A DNA stretch of 7,939 bases from an uncultured Alistipes sp. (GTDB lineage: Bacteria; Bacteroidota; Bacteroidia; Bacteroidales; Rikenellaceae): assembly GCA_900544265.1 (NCBI GenBank), contig UQUQ01000046.1, forward strand, positions 1-7,939, given 5' to 3'. Under the pieces are notes generated by a model. It made no database searches, was not told the DNA's origin, and was given only the letters and a program-made list of their open reading frames with translations. A program made the translations under genes and the position numbers. Numbering within the stretch: the stretch's first letter is position 1; every line of letters starts with the position of its first letter. Shown in pieces: positions 1 through 5,726 of the stretch.

Positions 1-979
1 GGGGCGCCGCATGATCGACGAAAAGCGCATCGCCATCGCCCTGAAGGAGGGCATTACCGAAAAACTCTACATCGAGGTGGAGGTCCATGCCGGCGGGCAC
101 CGCGCCGTGGCCGTCATTGCCGGAGGCCACACGACGTTCGTCTACGTGGAGCGCGACGGCGAGGTACTGCTCGACAAGCGCCGGGCAGCCGCGTCCGAAG
201 CCGAAGAGGGCGAGGTGCCGCTGACGCTGCACCGCGTCTGGGAGTTCGCCATGACCACGCCTCTGGACGAGATCCGCTTCATCCTCGAGACGCGCCGCCT
301 GAACAAGGCCGCCGCCGAGACGTCGTTTGCCGGGGAGTACGGCCACTGTGTGGGCCGCACGCTGCGCTGCGACCGCGAGCGGCGGGTGATGGGCGACAGC
401 ATCTTTTCGCGCATCCTCTCCTACACGTCGGCGGCGTGCGACGCCCGCATGGCCGGGGCGATGATCCCTGTGATGAGCAACTCCGGAAGCGGCAACCAGG
501 GCATCGCCGCGACGCTGCCCGTCGTGGTCTACGCCGAGGAGACCGGTGCCACGGAGGAGCAGACGATCCGCGCCCTGATATTGAGCCACCTGACGGTCGT
601 CTACATCAAGCAGAGCCTCGGGCGGCTGTCGGCCCTCTGCGGCTGCGTGGTGGCCGCCACGGGGTCGAGCTGCGGTATCGTCTACCTGATGGGCGGCGGC
701 TACGACCAGATGGTGGCCGCCGTGAAGAACATGATCGCCAACCTGACGGGCATGATCTGCGACGGGGCGAAGCCGAGCTGCGCGATGAAGCTCACGAGCG
801 GGGTCTCGACGGCCGTGCTGTCGGCGATGATGGCCATGGACGGCCATTGCGTGACGCCGGTCGAGGGGATCATCGAGGAGGATGTGGACAAGTGTATCCA
901 CAACCTCACGACCATCGGCCGCGACGGCATGAACGAGACCGACCGCCTTGTCCTCGACATCATGACCCACAAACAGTGA
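1..979 (+). CDS. L-cysteine desulfidase / L-serine dehydratase-like Fe-S protein (UPF0597, YhaM/CyuA family), 5' end outside window
   Basis: The frame is open from the first bases of the window to a TGA at 977-979. The ATG at position 11 is probably an internal methionine: known family members are about 430 residues, only 322 follow this ATG, and the family's N-terminal block, which carries one conserved cysteine, is missing. Numbering from that ATG, visible family marks are IAGGHT (36-41), the glycine-rich SNSGSGNQGIAA (156-167), a cysteine cluster at 210, 212 and 221 with a following GGG turn, and cysteines 250 and 257 around GAKPSC. In this family such cysteines hold an oxygen-sensitive [4Fe-4S] cluster that takes part in eliminating sulfide from L-cysteine, or ammonia from L-serine, giving pyruvate in the cytoplasm. 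Which substrate is used cannot be told from sequence. A phosphatase gene follows after 8 bases on the same strand and is probably cotranscribed. Confidence 0.88.
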   Translation, partial: GRRMIDEKRIAIALKEGITEKLYIEVEVHAGGHRAVAVIAGGHTTFVYVERDGEVLLDKRRAAASEAEEGEVPLTLHRVWEFAMTTPLDEIRFILETRRLNKAAAETSFAGEYGHCVGRTLRCDRERRVMGDSIFSRILSYTSAACDARMAGAMIPVMSNSGSGNQGIAATLPVVVYAEETGATEEQTIRALILSHLTVVYIKQSLGRLSALCGCVVAATGSSCGIVYLMGGGYDQMVAAVKNMIANLTGMICDGAKPSCAMKLTSGVSTAVLSAMMAMDGHCVTPVEGIIEEDVDKCIHNLTTIGRDGMNETDRLVLDIMTHKQ

Positions 980-987
980 GACGGCCG

Positions 988-2238
988 ATGCGTGCGCTGC
1001 GTGCCCTTTTTCTGCTTGTGTCGCTGCTGACGGCAGGCTATGCCGCGGCGCAGACAAGCCTGGCGGAGATCGCCGGCTGCCGTGACCGTGCGGCGGGTAT
1101 CTACCACTCCTACGAACCCGGAACCCCCTCCGACGTGCCGGTGCCCGAGGGGTACGAGGTCTTCTACATCAGCCATTACGGACGCCACGGAAGCCGTTAC
1201 CACGCCTCGCCCGAGGCCTACGAGGCGCCGCTTGCGGCGTTGCGGCAGGCTGCGGCGGCCGGCGAGCTGACCCCTGCGGGGCGGGAGTTGCTGCACAAGG
1301 TCGAGTGCCTGGCCGACGATGCCCGCTCGCGCTACGGCGACCTGACGCCCCGGGGCGTGGCCGAACACCGCGGCATTGCCGAGCGGATGTTCCGCACCTG
1401 GCCCCGGCTCTTCTCCACGGAAGGAGGCCGCGAGGTCCGTATCGAGAGCCGCGCGACGCTCGTGCCGCGCTGCATCCTGAGCATGGCGGCCTTCAACGAA
1501 CGGCTCAAGGAGCTCAATCCTTCGCTGGTCATGGTCCGCGAGGCGAGCGAGCGCTACCTGCCTTATCTCGCCAGCGGCTATGCGGCGCATGACGCCGAAG
1601 CGGAGCGTGCGGCAGACAGCCTGCTGCGCGTGCGCCTCGACCCCGCCCGCTTTGTCGCGGCGCTCCTCACCGATCCGGGAGCGGTCGACGATCCGCTGCT
1701 TTTCATGCGGCAGCTCTATGTCGTGGCGGGGATGGCCCAGGATGCCGCGCACCTCGGGCTGTCGTGCTACGACCTCTTTACCGACGAGGAGCTCTATGCG
1801 CTGTGGGAGAGCGAAAATGCACTGCGCTATCTGCAAATGGGCCCTTCGGCGGCCTACGGCGCGGAGATCGCGGCCAGCGCACGGCCTCTGCTGCGCAATA
1901 TCGTCGAGACGGCGCAGCGCGTGATCGACGGGCGGGAGCAGGTAGCGGCGTCGCTGCGTTTCGGCCACGACGCCTTTCTGATGCCGCTGCTCTCGCTGCT
2001 GCGGATCGACGGCGCCTCGGAGCGGGTCGCGGATCCGGGCGAGGTGGCCCGCGTGTGGAGTGTCGAGAAGGTTTCGCCCATGGCGGCGAACATTCAGTTC
2101 GTCTTTTTCCGCAACGAAGAGGGCAAGGTGAAGGTCCGCATACTGCACAACGAGCACGACGCCCGGCTGCCGCTTCCCGGAGCGCCCTATTACGACTGGG
2201 AGGAGTTCAGGGACTATTGCGGGGCGCTCTGCCGCTGA
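988..2238 (+). CDS. Secreted histidine acid phosphatase, phytase/MINPP-like (histidine phosphatase clade 2)
   Basis: This is a 416-residue protein. I chose the ATG at 988 because it opens directly into a signal peptide: Arg at residues 2 and 5, a hydrophobic core at about 7-18, and a likely signal peptidase I cut after AAA (21/22). No lipobox cysteine is present, so a soluble periplasmic location is inferred. The longer open frame that starts at 436 overlaps the desulfidase gene and is rejected. The catalytic motif is HYGRHGSR (63-70), with His67 the expected phosphorylated nucleophile. The partner motif GHDAFLMPLL (326-335) supplies the His-Asp proton donor typical of clade 2 acid phosphatases and MINPP-like phytases. 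A central SRATLVPRC (153-161) matches the family's middle block. The enzyme should release phosphate from organic phosphates such as inositol phosphates; the actual substrate is unknown. No Shine-Dalgarno sequence is visible, and the 8-base gap suggests coupling to the gene before it. Confidence 0.9.
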   Translation: MRALRALFLLVSLLTAGYAAAQTSLAEIAGCRDRAAGIYHSYEPGTPSDVPVPEGYEVFYISHYGRHGSRYHASPEAYEAPLAALRQAAAAGELTPAGRELLHKVECLADDARSRYGDLTPRGVAEHRGIAERMFRTWPRLFSTEGGREVRIESRATLVPRCILSMAAFNERLKELNPSLVMVREASERYLPYLASGYAAHDAEAERAADSLLRVRLDPARFVAALLTDPGAVDDPLLFMRQLYVVAGMAQDAAHLGLSCYDLFTDEELYALWESENALRYLQMGPSAAYGAEIAASARPLLRNIVETAQRVIDGREQVAASLRFGHDAFLMPLLSLLRIDGASERVADPGEVARVWSVEKVSPMAANIQFVFFRNEEGKVKVRILHNEHDARLPLPGAPYYDWEEFRDYCGALCR

Positions 2239-2400
2239 CCGGTGCCGCCCTTTCCGCAAAGGTGTCCCGCGCGGGCGAGTGGCCTTGTCCGAACGGGGAT
2301 GCTCTTGGGGTGATTCCTCCGTGCCGATGGCGGGTCAAAATCGCGTCCGAACGGCGATTTCCCGTGTTGCCCCGGGCTGGCCGATACGGCGGAACAGGAA

Positions 2401-2430
2401 GGCCGCACATCCACGGATGTGCGGCCTTTT
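2401..2430 (+). terminator. Intrinsic terminator after the phosphatase gene, possibly bidirectional
   Basis: GGCCGCACATCC at 2401-2412 and GGATGTGCGGCC at 2415-2426 are perfect reverse complements, so the stem is at least 10 bp (12 at most) with a small loop, followed by TTTT at 2427-2430. It lies about 160 bases after the phosphatase stop and about 140 bases beyond the waaA stop on the other strand. On the minus strand the stem is followed by TTCCTGTTCC, a poorer U-tract, so function for waaA is only possible. Confidence 0.8.
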
Positions 2431-2443
2431 CTGTTGCGGCAGG

Positions 2444-2534
2444 TTTCGTCTTCCCCTTTTCTTCCGTCCCCGCTCGTCTTATCTTGTCTTCTCTTGTCTT
2501 CCTTCCCCTTTGCTTTGCCTCTTCCCCCCCCCTC
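2444..2534. repeat. Pyrimidine-rich tract with 10-bp tandem motif and C9 run
   Basis: On the plus strand 82 of 91 bases are pyrimidines. Three consecutive decamers at 2471-2500 (CGCTCGTCTT, ATCTTGTCTT, CTCTTGTCTT) form an imperfect 10-bp tandem repeat, the last two differing only in the first base. The tract ends in a run of nine C at 2524-2532. In the waaA transcript the same stretch would be a purine-rich 3' untranslated segment. It encodes nothing I recognise. Confidence 0.7.
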
Positions 2535-2565
2535 GTTGCGAATGGAGCGGCCTGTCCCGGGGCGG

Positions 2566-3792
2566 TCAGTGGAAGATCGTCTTGACGATGATGTTCGTGG
2601 CGCCCTGATGGCGTGTCGTGTAGTCCTTGGCGATGCGGCTGGTCTTCTGCAGGAACTCCTCGTTGTCGCGCAGCGGGATGAACCATGCGCGCAGCTCCTC
2701 GTAGGTGTTGACCGGGCGGGCGGCGCCGAGCGTCACCAGGTCGCGCGCCTCCTTGAACTTCTTGTAGTTGGGTCCGAAGGCCACGGGCAGTCCGAATGTC
2801 GCCGCCTCGAGCGTGTTGTGGATGCCGACGCCGAAGCCGCCGCCGATGTAGCTCCACGTGGCGTAGCCGTAGACCGAGGCCAGCAGCCCCACCGTGTCGA
2901 GAATCAGCAGCTGCCGCGAGCCGTAGCCCGTGCGCGAGGTGCACTGCGTGTAGCGCAGGGCACCGCCGCGGGTCTCGGCGATGAGGTGCGCGATGCGGCT
3001 CTCGTCCATCTCGTGGGGTGCCACGACGAACTTTATGTCGGGATTGTCGTTCATCAGGCGGATGAGCAGCTCCTCGTCGGGACCCCATGTCGAGCCGGCA
3101 ACGAAGAGCCGGCCGTCGCCGCGGAAGCGCTCGATGACATCCACCTGCTTGGCGGCGCGGGCGATCTCGGCCACACGGTCGAAGCGCGTGTCCCCGGCGA
3201 CGAGGACATTGTCGAAGCCCAGCTCCGCCAGGAGTTTTTTCGACTCCTCGTTCTGCACGAACATCACGTCGAAGGATTCGAGCGCCTGCCGCCACATGCC
3301 GCCGTAGGGGCGGAAGAAGACCGAGTCGCGGCGGAAGATGGCCGACACGACGTAGGTGCGCACCTTGCGGCGGCGCAGCTCGGCGAGCAGGTTGAGCCAG
3401 AATTCGTACTTCACGAAGATGGCGATCTCGGGATGCGCCGCGTCGAGAAAACGGCGGGCGTTGCGCGGCGTGTCGATCGGCAGGTAGAAGATGTAGTCCG
3501 CTCCCTTGTAGTTCTTGCGGATCTCGTAGCCCGAAGGCGAGAAGAAGGTGAGCAGGATCTTGTATTCGGGATGGGTCTTGCGGAGCTGCTCGATGATGGG
3601 GCGTCCCTGTTCAAATTCGCCGAGCGAGGCCACGTGCACCCAGATGATGCGGGCGGCGGGGTCGATGGTCTCCTTCATGCGGCGGAAGAGGTCCCTGCGT
3701 CCCTCGATCCAGAGCCGGGCCTTGGGGTGCCGCGGCGCGACGAGCCGGATGAGCCACACGTAGAGCGTCAGACCGAAATTATATAACCACAT
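2566..3792 (-). CDS. waaA: 3-deoxy-D-manno-octulosonic acid (Kdo) transferase, glycosyltransferase family 30
   Basis: This 408-residue protein transfers Kdo from CMP-Kdo to the lipid A precursor at the cytoplasmic face of the inner membrane, an essential step of LPS core assembly. The N-terminus (about 1-20) is a hydrophobic membrane anchor, as is usual for the family. HVASLGEFEQGRP (53-65) is the GT30 acceptor-site motif, with Glu59 the expected catalytic base. KYEFW (128-132), VVSAIFRRDS (148-157) and VAGDTRFDRV (198-207) follow. The C-terminal donor-binding half has GGGFGVGIHNTLEAATFG (317-334). Length and start match family norms, with no sign of truncation. It is the last of three minus-strand genes, but it has its own consensus promoter in the 125-base gap after yraN. 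Whether it adds one or two Kdo residues cannot be read from sequence. Confidence 0.96.
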   Translation of the reverse strand: MWLYNFGLTLYVWLIRLVAPRHPKARLWIEGRRDLFRRMKETIDPAARIIWVHVASLGEFEQGRPIIEQLRKTHPEYKILLTFFSPSGYEIRKNYKGADYIFYLPIDTPRNARRFLDAAHPEIAIFVKYEFWLNLLAELRRRKVRTYVVSAIFRRDSVFFRPYGGMWRQALESFDVMFVQNEESKKLLAELGFDNVLVAGDTRFDRVAEIARAAKQVDVIERFRGDGRLFVAGSTWGPDEELLIRLMNDNPDIKFVVAPHEMDESRIAHLIAETRGGALRYTQCTSRTGYGSRQLLILDTVGLLASVYGYATWSYIGGGFGVGIHNTLEAATFGLPVAFGPNYKKFKEARDLVTLGAARPVNTYEELRAWFIPLRDNEEFLQKTSRIAKDYTTRHQGATNIIVKTIFH

Positions 3793-3885
3793 CGGTTTAC
3801 GGTTTGCTGTATAGGTTTTCGATGATCACAACTCCCTGCGGACGCGCCGCACGGCACGGCGGCAAGGATTTCATTTTCAAACGGA

Positions 3886-3916
3886 CAAAGGTAACACAAT
3901 TTGTCGGAAATGCAAA
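3886..3916 (-). promoter_or_regulatory. Bacteroidota-type promoter for waaA
   Basis: Read on the minus strand, TTTG (3916-3913) is followed by 19 bases and then TACCTTTG (3893-3886), a full match to the Bacteroidota -33/-7 pattern TTTG and TAnnTTTG at normal spacing. The -33 element lies immediately beyond the yraN stop codon (3918-3920). Transcription would begin near 3879, giving a leader of roughly 87 bases before the waaA ATG. Confidence 0.7.
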
Positions 3917-3917
3917 A

Positions 3918-4280
3918 TCACCAGTGGCATTCCATGGCATTTTCGATCAGCCGGACGTCGGTCGCGCCGTCGGTCGCCACGGTAACGGCCGCCAGGTCGA
4001 ACTGCACCTCGCCCTGCCACCCCGTCGTGGCGAGGTAGACCGAGGCGGCGCGGCGCAGGGCGTGAAACTTGCGGTGCGTGGCGGCCGCTTCGGGCGGCGT
4101 GAGGCTGTCGGCCTGCCGCGTCTTGACCTCCACGAAGTGCAGCACCCCGTCCCTGCTCGCCACGATGTCCAGTTCGTAGCGACCCTGCCGCCAGTTGAGG
4201 GCCTGCAGCTCGTAGCCTGCGGCCCGCAGCGCCTCCGCCGCGGCCCGTTCGCCCAATGCACCGGTTTCACGATTCGACAT
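3918..4280 (-). CDS. yraN: YraN family protein (UPF0102, nuclease-like fold)
   Basis: From the ATG at 4280 this gives 120 residues, the usual length of the family, beginning MSNRETGALGERAAAEAL. The N-terminal GxxGExxAxxxL helix is the standard YraN opening. The nuclease-like core follows: GRYELDIVA (33-41 of this product) and HFVEVKTRQ (47-55), matching the E-x-D-[IL]-[IV] and F-V-E-V-K-x-R signature that resembles Holliday-junction and restriction endonuclease folds. The biochemical role of the family is not settled. The frame is open for a further 63 codons upstream, to an ATG at 4469, but that stretch is Pro/Arg-rich repeat DNA without homologous character, so the short form is preferred. 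The gene lies 286 bases after pepE and just before the waaA promoter. Confidence 0.9.
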   Translation of the reverse strand: MSNRETGALGERAAAEALRAAGYELQALNWRQGRYELDIVASRDGVLHFVEVKTRQADSLTPPEAAATHRKFHALRRAASVYLATTGWQGEVQFDLAAVTVATDGATDVRLIENAMECHW

Positions 4281-4566
4281 GTCAGCAGCGGTTTTGTCCG
4301 CACGGCCCCGGCACGCCGGGAATGCGGCGTTCGGCAGGAATTCTTCCGCCCGGTCCGGCGGTCCGTGCGGACGGGGCTCCGGCCGGTCTTCCGGCGAGGA
4401 CCGTGCCAGGCCTTCCGGCCCGTTGTCCGGCGGGGACTGCGTCCGGCCTTCCGACCTGTTGCGCGGCATCGTGTCCGGCCGGCGCAGCGGTCGGTGGGGG
4501 TGGGGCGTATCGTGCGCACGGCGGGTTCATGGGGCTGTACCTATATTATAGCGCTTGTTGTAGCGG
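4281..4566. other. GC-rich repetitive spacer between pepE and yraN
   Basis: This gap of 286 bases lies between two minus-strand genes and contains four degenerate 36-bp tandem units. Open frames run through it in several frames on both strands, as expected for very GC-rich repeat DNA, and none looks like a conserved protein. One minus-strand frame (4530-4282) stops a single base before the yraN ATG. I see no consensus promoter for yraN here, so it probably depends on readthrough from pepE. Confidence 0.6.
4353..4496. repeat. Degenerate 36-bp tandem repeat, four units
   Basis: Units lie at 4353-4388, 4389-4424, 4425-4460 and 4461-4496. Units 2 and 3 agree at 28 of 36 positions; the outer units are more diverged. 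The period is plain when the plus strand is translated in the frame of 4353, giving VRRSVRTGLRPV, FRRGPCQAFRPV, VRRGLRPAFRPV and ARHRVRPAQRSV. A further partial unit, ending in FFRP, appears just upstream at about 4341-4352. The translation is used only to reveal the period; I do not claim it is made. Confidence 0.75.
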
Positions 4567-5268
4567 TCAGAGCAGGAACGAAAGGTCGTCGCCCGGCTGT
4601 ACCTCGTAGGGGGCGATTCCCTTTTTGAAGATGCGCATCGGGCGGCGTCCGATGAGCTCCAGCCGCCCCTCCTCGTAGCGGAGCATGCACCCCTCGCGCA
4701 GTCCGACGACCCAGCGGCGCGGGTTGGCCTCGATGTATTCGAGCAGGCGCTGCTCGCGCGTCTCGCCGGCGTGCCCCTCGGGATTGGCGTCGAGGTAGTG
4801 GGGGTTGATCTGGAATTTCACGGCTCCGATGGCCCGGAACGACGCGGGCTGCACGATGGGCATGTCGTTTGTGGTCGAGATCGTCGGGCAGGCGACGTTG
4901 CTGCCGGCCGACCAGCCCACGTAGGGCGTCCCGGCCTTGATCTTGCGCAGGATGGCCGCCATGAGCCCCTGTTCCTGCATCATTTTGGCCAGCGCGAAGG
5001 TGTTGCCGCCGCCCACGCAGACGGCCTCCGCCTCGCGGATCGCACGCGCGGGATCCGCGGCCCGGTGCACCGAGCGCACCCGGATGCCCAGTTCCGTGAA
5101 GCGGGCCTGCACCTTCTTCTCGTAGTCGGCGTAGGAGAAGGTCACGGCGGCGTAGGGTACGAAGGCTATTTCGCGCACGCCCGCGAGAAAGCGCCCGATC
5201 TCGGGCATCGGATAGCGGAGGTACTCCTCGCCGGCGTTGGTGGAATTGGAGATTAGAAGCAATTTCAT
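4567..5268 (-). CDS. pepE: Dipeptidase E, aspartyl dipeptidase (peptidase family S51)
   Basis: This 233-residue cytoplasmic serine peptidase is close to the length of the enteric enzyme (about 229). Family S51 hydrolyses dipeptides with an N-terminal aspartate. The nucleophile elbow GWSAGSN (118-124) places the catalytic serine at 120. His157 sits in INPHY, and Glu192 in GLREG is in place for the third triad residue, numbering that matches the described Ser-His-Glu triad of the Salmonella enzyme. CVGGGNTFALA (84-94) is the conserved glycine-rich loop. The start is the ATG at 5268 opening into MKLLLISNST, the expected first beta strand. No Shine-Dalgarno sequence is seen. It is divergent from acpP across a 179-base AT-rich region and is probably the first gene of the minus-strand group pepE-yraN-(waaA). 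Confidence 0.94.
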   Translation of the reverse strand: MKLLLISNSTNAGEEYLRYPMPEIGRFLAGVREIAFVPYAAVTFSYADYEKKVQARFTELGIRVRSVHRAADPARAIREAEAVCVGGGNTFALAKMMQEQGLMAAILRKIKAGTPYVGWSAGSNVACPTISTTNDMPIVQPASFRAIGAVKFQINPHYLDANPEGHAGETREQRLLEYIEANPRRWVVGLREGCMLRYEEGRLELIGRRPMRIFKKGIAPYEVQPGDDLSFLL

Positions 5269-5345
5269 AATATGGTGATTTTTAGGTTGTTGTTTGCGAA
5301 AATGTGCTAAATATCGAAAAAGTTGTCAACAAAAAATAGAGCCGT

Positions 5346-5379
5346 TTTGTCAAAAGTAATAAAAAAAGTGTTACTTTTG
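5346..5379 (+). promoter_or_regulatory. Candidate promoter for the acpP-fabF-rnc operon
   Basis: TTTG at 5346-5349 and TACTTTTG at 5372-5379 match the Bacteroidota -33 and -7 elements with a 22-base spacer, slightly long. Transcription would start near 5386, leaving a leader of about 62 bases. The leader is AT-rich and runs into an A-rich stretch directly before the acpP ATG with no Shine-Dalgarno sequence, as is usual in this phylum. Confidence 0.6.
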
Positions 5380-5385
5380 CGCAAA
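5351..5385 (-). promoter_or_regulatory. Candidate promoter for pepE
   Basis: On the minus strand TTTG (5385-5382) is followed by 23 bases and TACTTTTG (5358-5351), which fits TAnnTTTG. The spacer is a few bases longer than the usual 19-21. The predicted start near 5344 would give a leader of about 76 bases. The element is the mirror image of the acpP promoter candidate, so one of the two could be coincidental. Confidence 0.4.
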
Positions 5386-5447
5386 ATTACCACGGAAATG
5401 TCATTGAACTATTTCCAAATAATTGTTTAACTAAAAACTTAAGAATT

Positions 5448-5684
5448 ATGTCAGATGTTCAAAAGAAAGTTGTCGAGATCATCGTCGACAAGCTGGGTGT
5501 GAAGGAGTCGGAGGTAGTGCCCGAAGCAAGCTTTACGAACCACCTGGGTGCAGACTCGCTCGACACCGTGGAGCTGATCATGGAGTTCGAGAAGGCTTTC
5601 GATATCCAGATCCCGGACGAGGACGCTGAGAAGATCGCTACCGTAGGCGACGCCATCTCCTACATCGAGGCACACAAGAAATAA
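5448..5684 (+). CDS. acpP: Acyl carrier protein
   Basis: This 78-residue acidic protein is of standard ACP length. The [10 protein letters not shown] motif (34-43) contains Ser37, the site where 4'-phosphopantetheine is attached. The helix II acidic face (Asp36, Glu42, Glu46, Glu48) used to dock onto fatty acid synthase enzymes is present. ACP carries the growing acyl chain in cytoplasmic type II fatty acid synthesis and supplies acyl groups for phospholipid and lipid A. The ATG at 5448 is the only sensible start; it follows an A-rich leader without a Shine-Dalgarno sequence. fabF follows after 42 bases, the usual pairing, and the two are very likely cotranscribed. Confidence 0.98.
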   Translation: MSDVQKKVVEIIVDKLGVKESEVVPEASFTNHLGADSLDTVELIMEFEKAFDIQIPDEDAEKIATVGDAISYIEAHKK

Positions 5685-5726
5685 TTTTTCAGAAGAGTAG
5701 TTTCACGGCTAATTTGCCTTAAATTT

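Larger units (their letters stand above)
2239..2565. other. Convergent intergenic region without a credible gene
   Basis: These 327 bases separate the phosphatase stop codon from the stop codon of waaA, which runs the opposite way. The first part (2239-2400) has no convincing coding sequence. It holds a near-repeat of about 14 bases (GTCCGAACGGgGAT near 2287 and GTCCGAACGGcGAT near 2345) and a modest 7-bp hairpin at 2338-2360. Next come the strong terminator at 2401-2430 and a pyrimidine-rich tract ending in nine C residues. Open frames crossing the region are short or antisense continuations and show no recognisable protein. Confidence 0.75.
5345..5386. repeat. Composite inverted repeat overlapping the divergent promoters
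   Basis: CAAAAGTAA (5351-5359) and TTACTTTTG (5371-5379) are perfect 9-base reverse complements separated by 11 bases. Outside them, TTTTG (5345-5349) and CAAAA (5382-5386) are also complementary, offset by one base. Each 9-base arm contains the -7 box of one of the two divergent promoters. It may simply be two facing promoters, or an operator. Confidence 0.65.

Noticed and set aside
436..987. Long plus-strand extension upstream of the phosphatase start
   Set aside because: It overlaps the desulfidase gene in another frame and is Arg/Asp-rich nonsense. The ATG at 988 gives an ideal signal peptide.
2338..2360. Hairpin AAATCGC / GCGATTT as a terminator for the phosphatase
   Set aside because: The 7-bp stem is weak and is followed by CCC rather than a T-run. 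The hairpin at 2401-2430 is far better.
2207..3295. Minus-strand open frame of 362 codons overlapping waaA and the intergenic gap
   Set aside because: It is a shifted frame of waaA that continues across the terminator hairpin, with no family resemblance.
2419..3786. Plus-strand open frame of 455 codons opposite waaA
   Set aside because: It is antisense to a clear Kdo transferase with all family motifs; the translation is low-complexity and has no recognisable domain. High GC keeps antisense frames open.
4353..4496. Possible CRISPR array
   Set aside because: The 36-base units are contiguous and diverged, with no unique spacers between conserved repeats and no cas genes nearby.
4545..4550. 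TATAAT on the minus strand as a yraN promoter
   Set aside because: It resembles an enterobacterial -10 box, but no suitable upstream element is spaced correctly and Bacteroidota sigma factors use TAnnTTTG. A chance AT patch is more likely.
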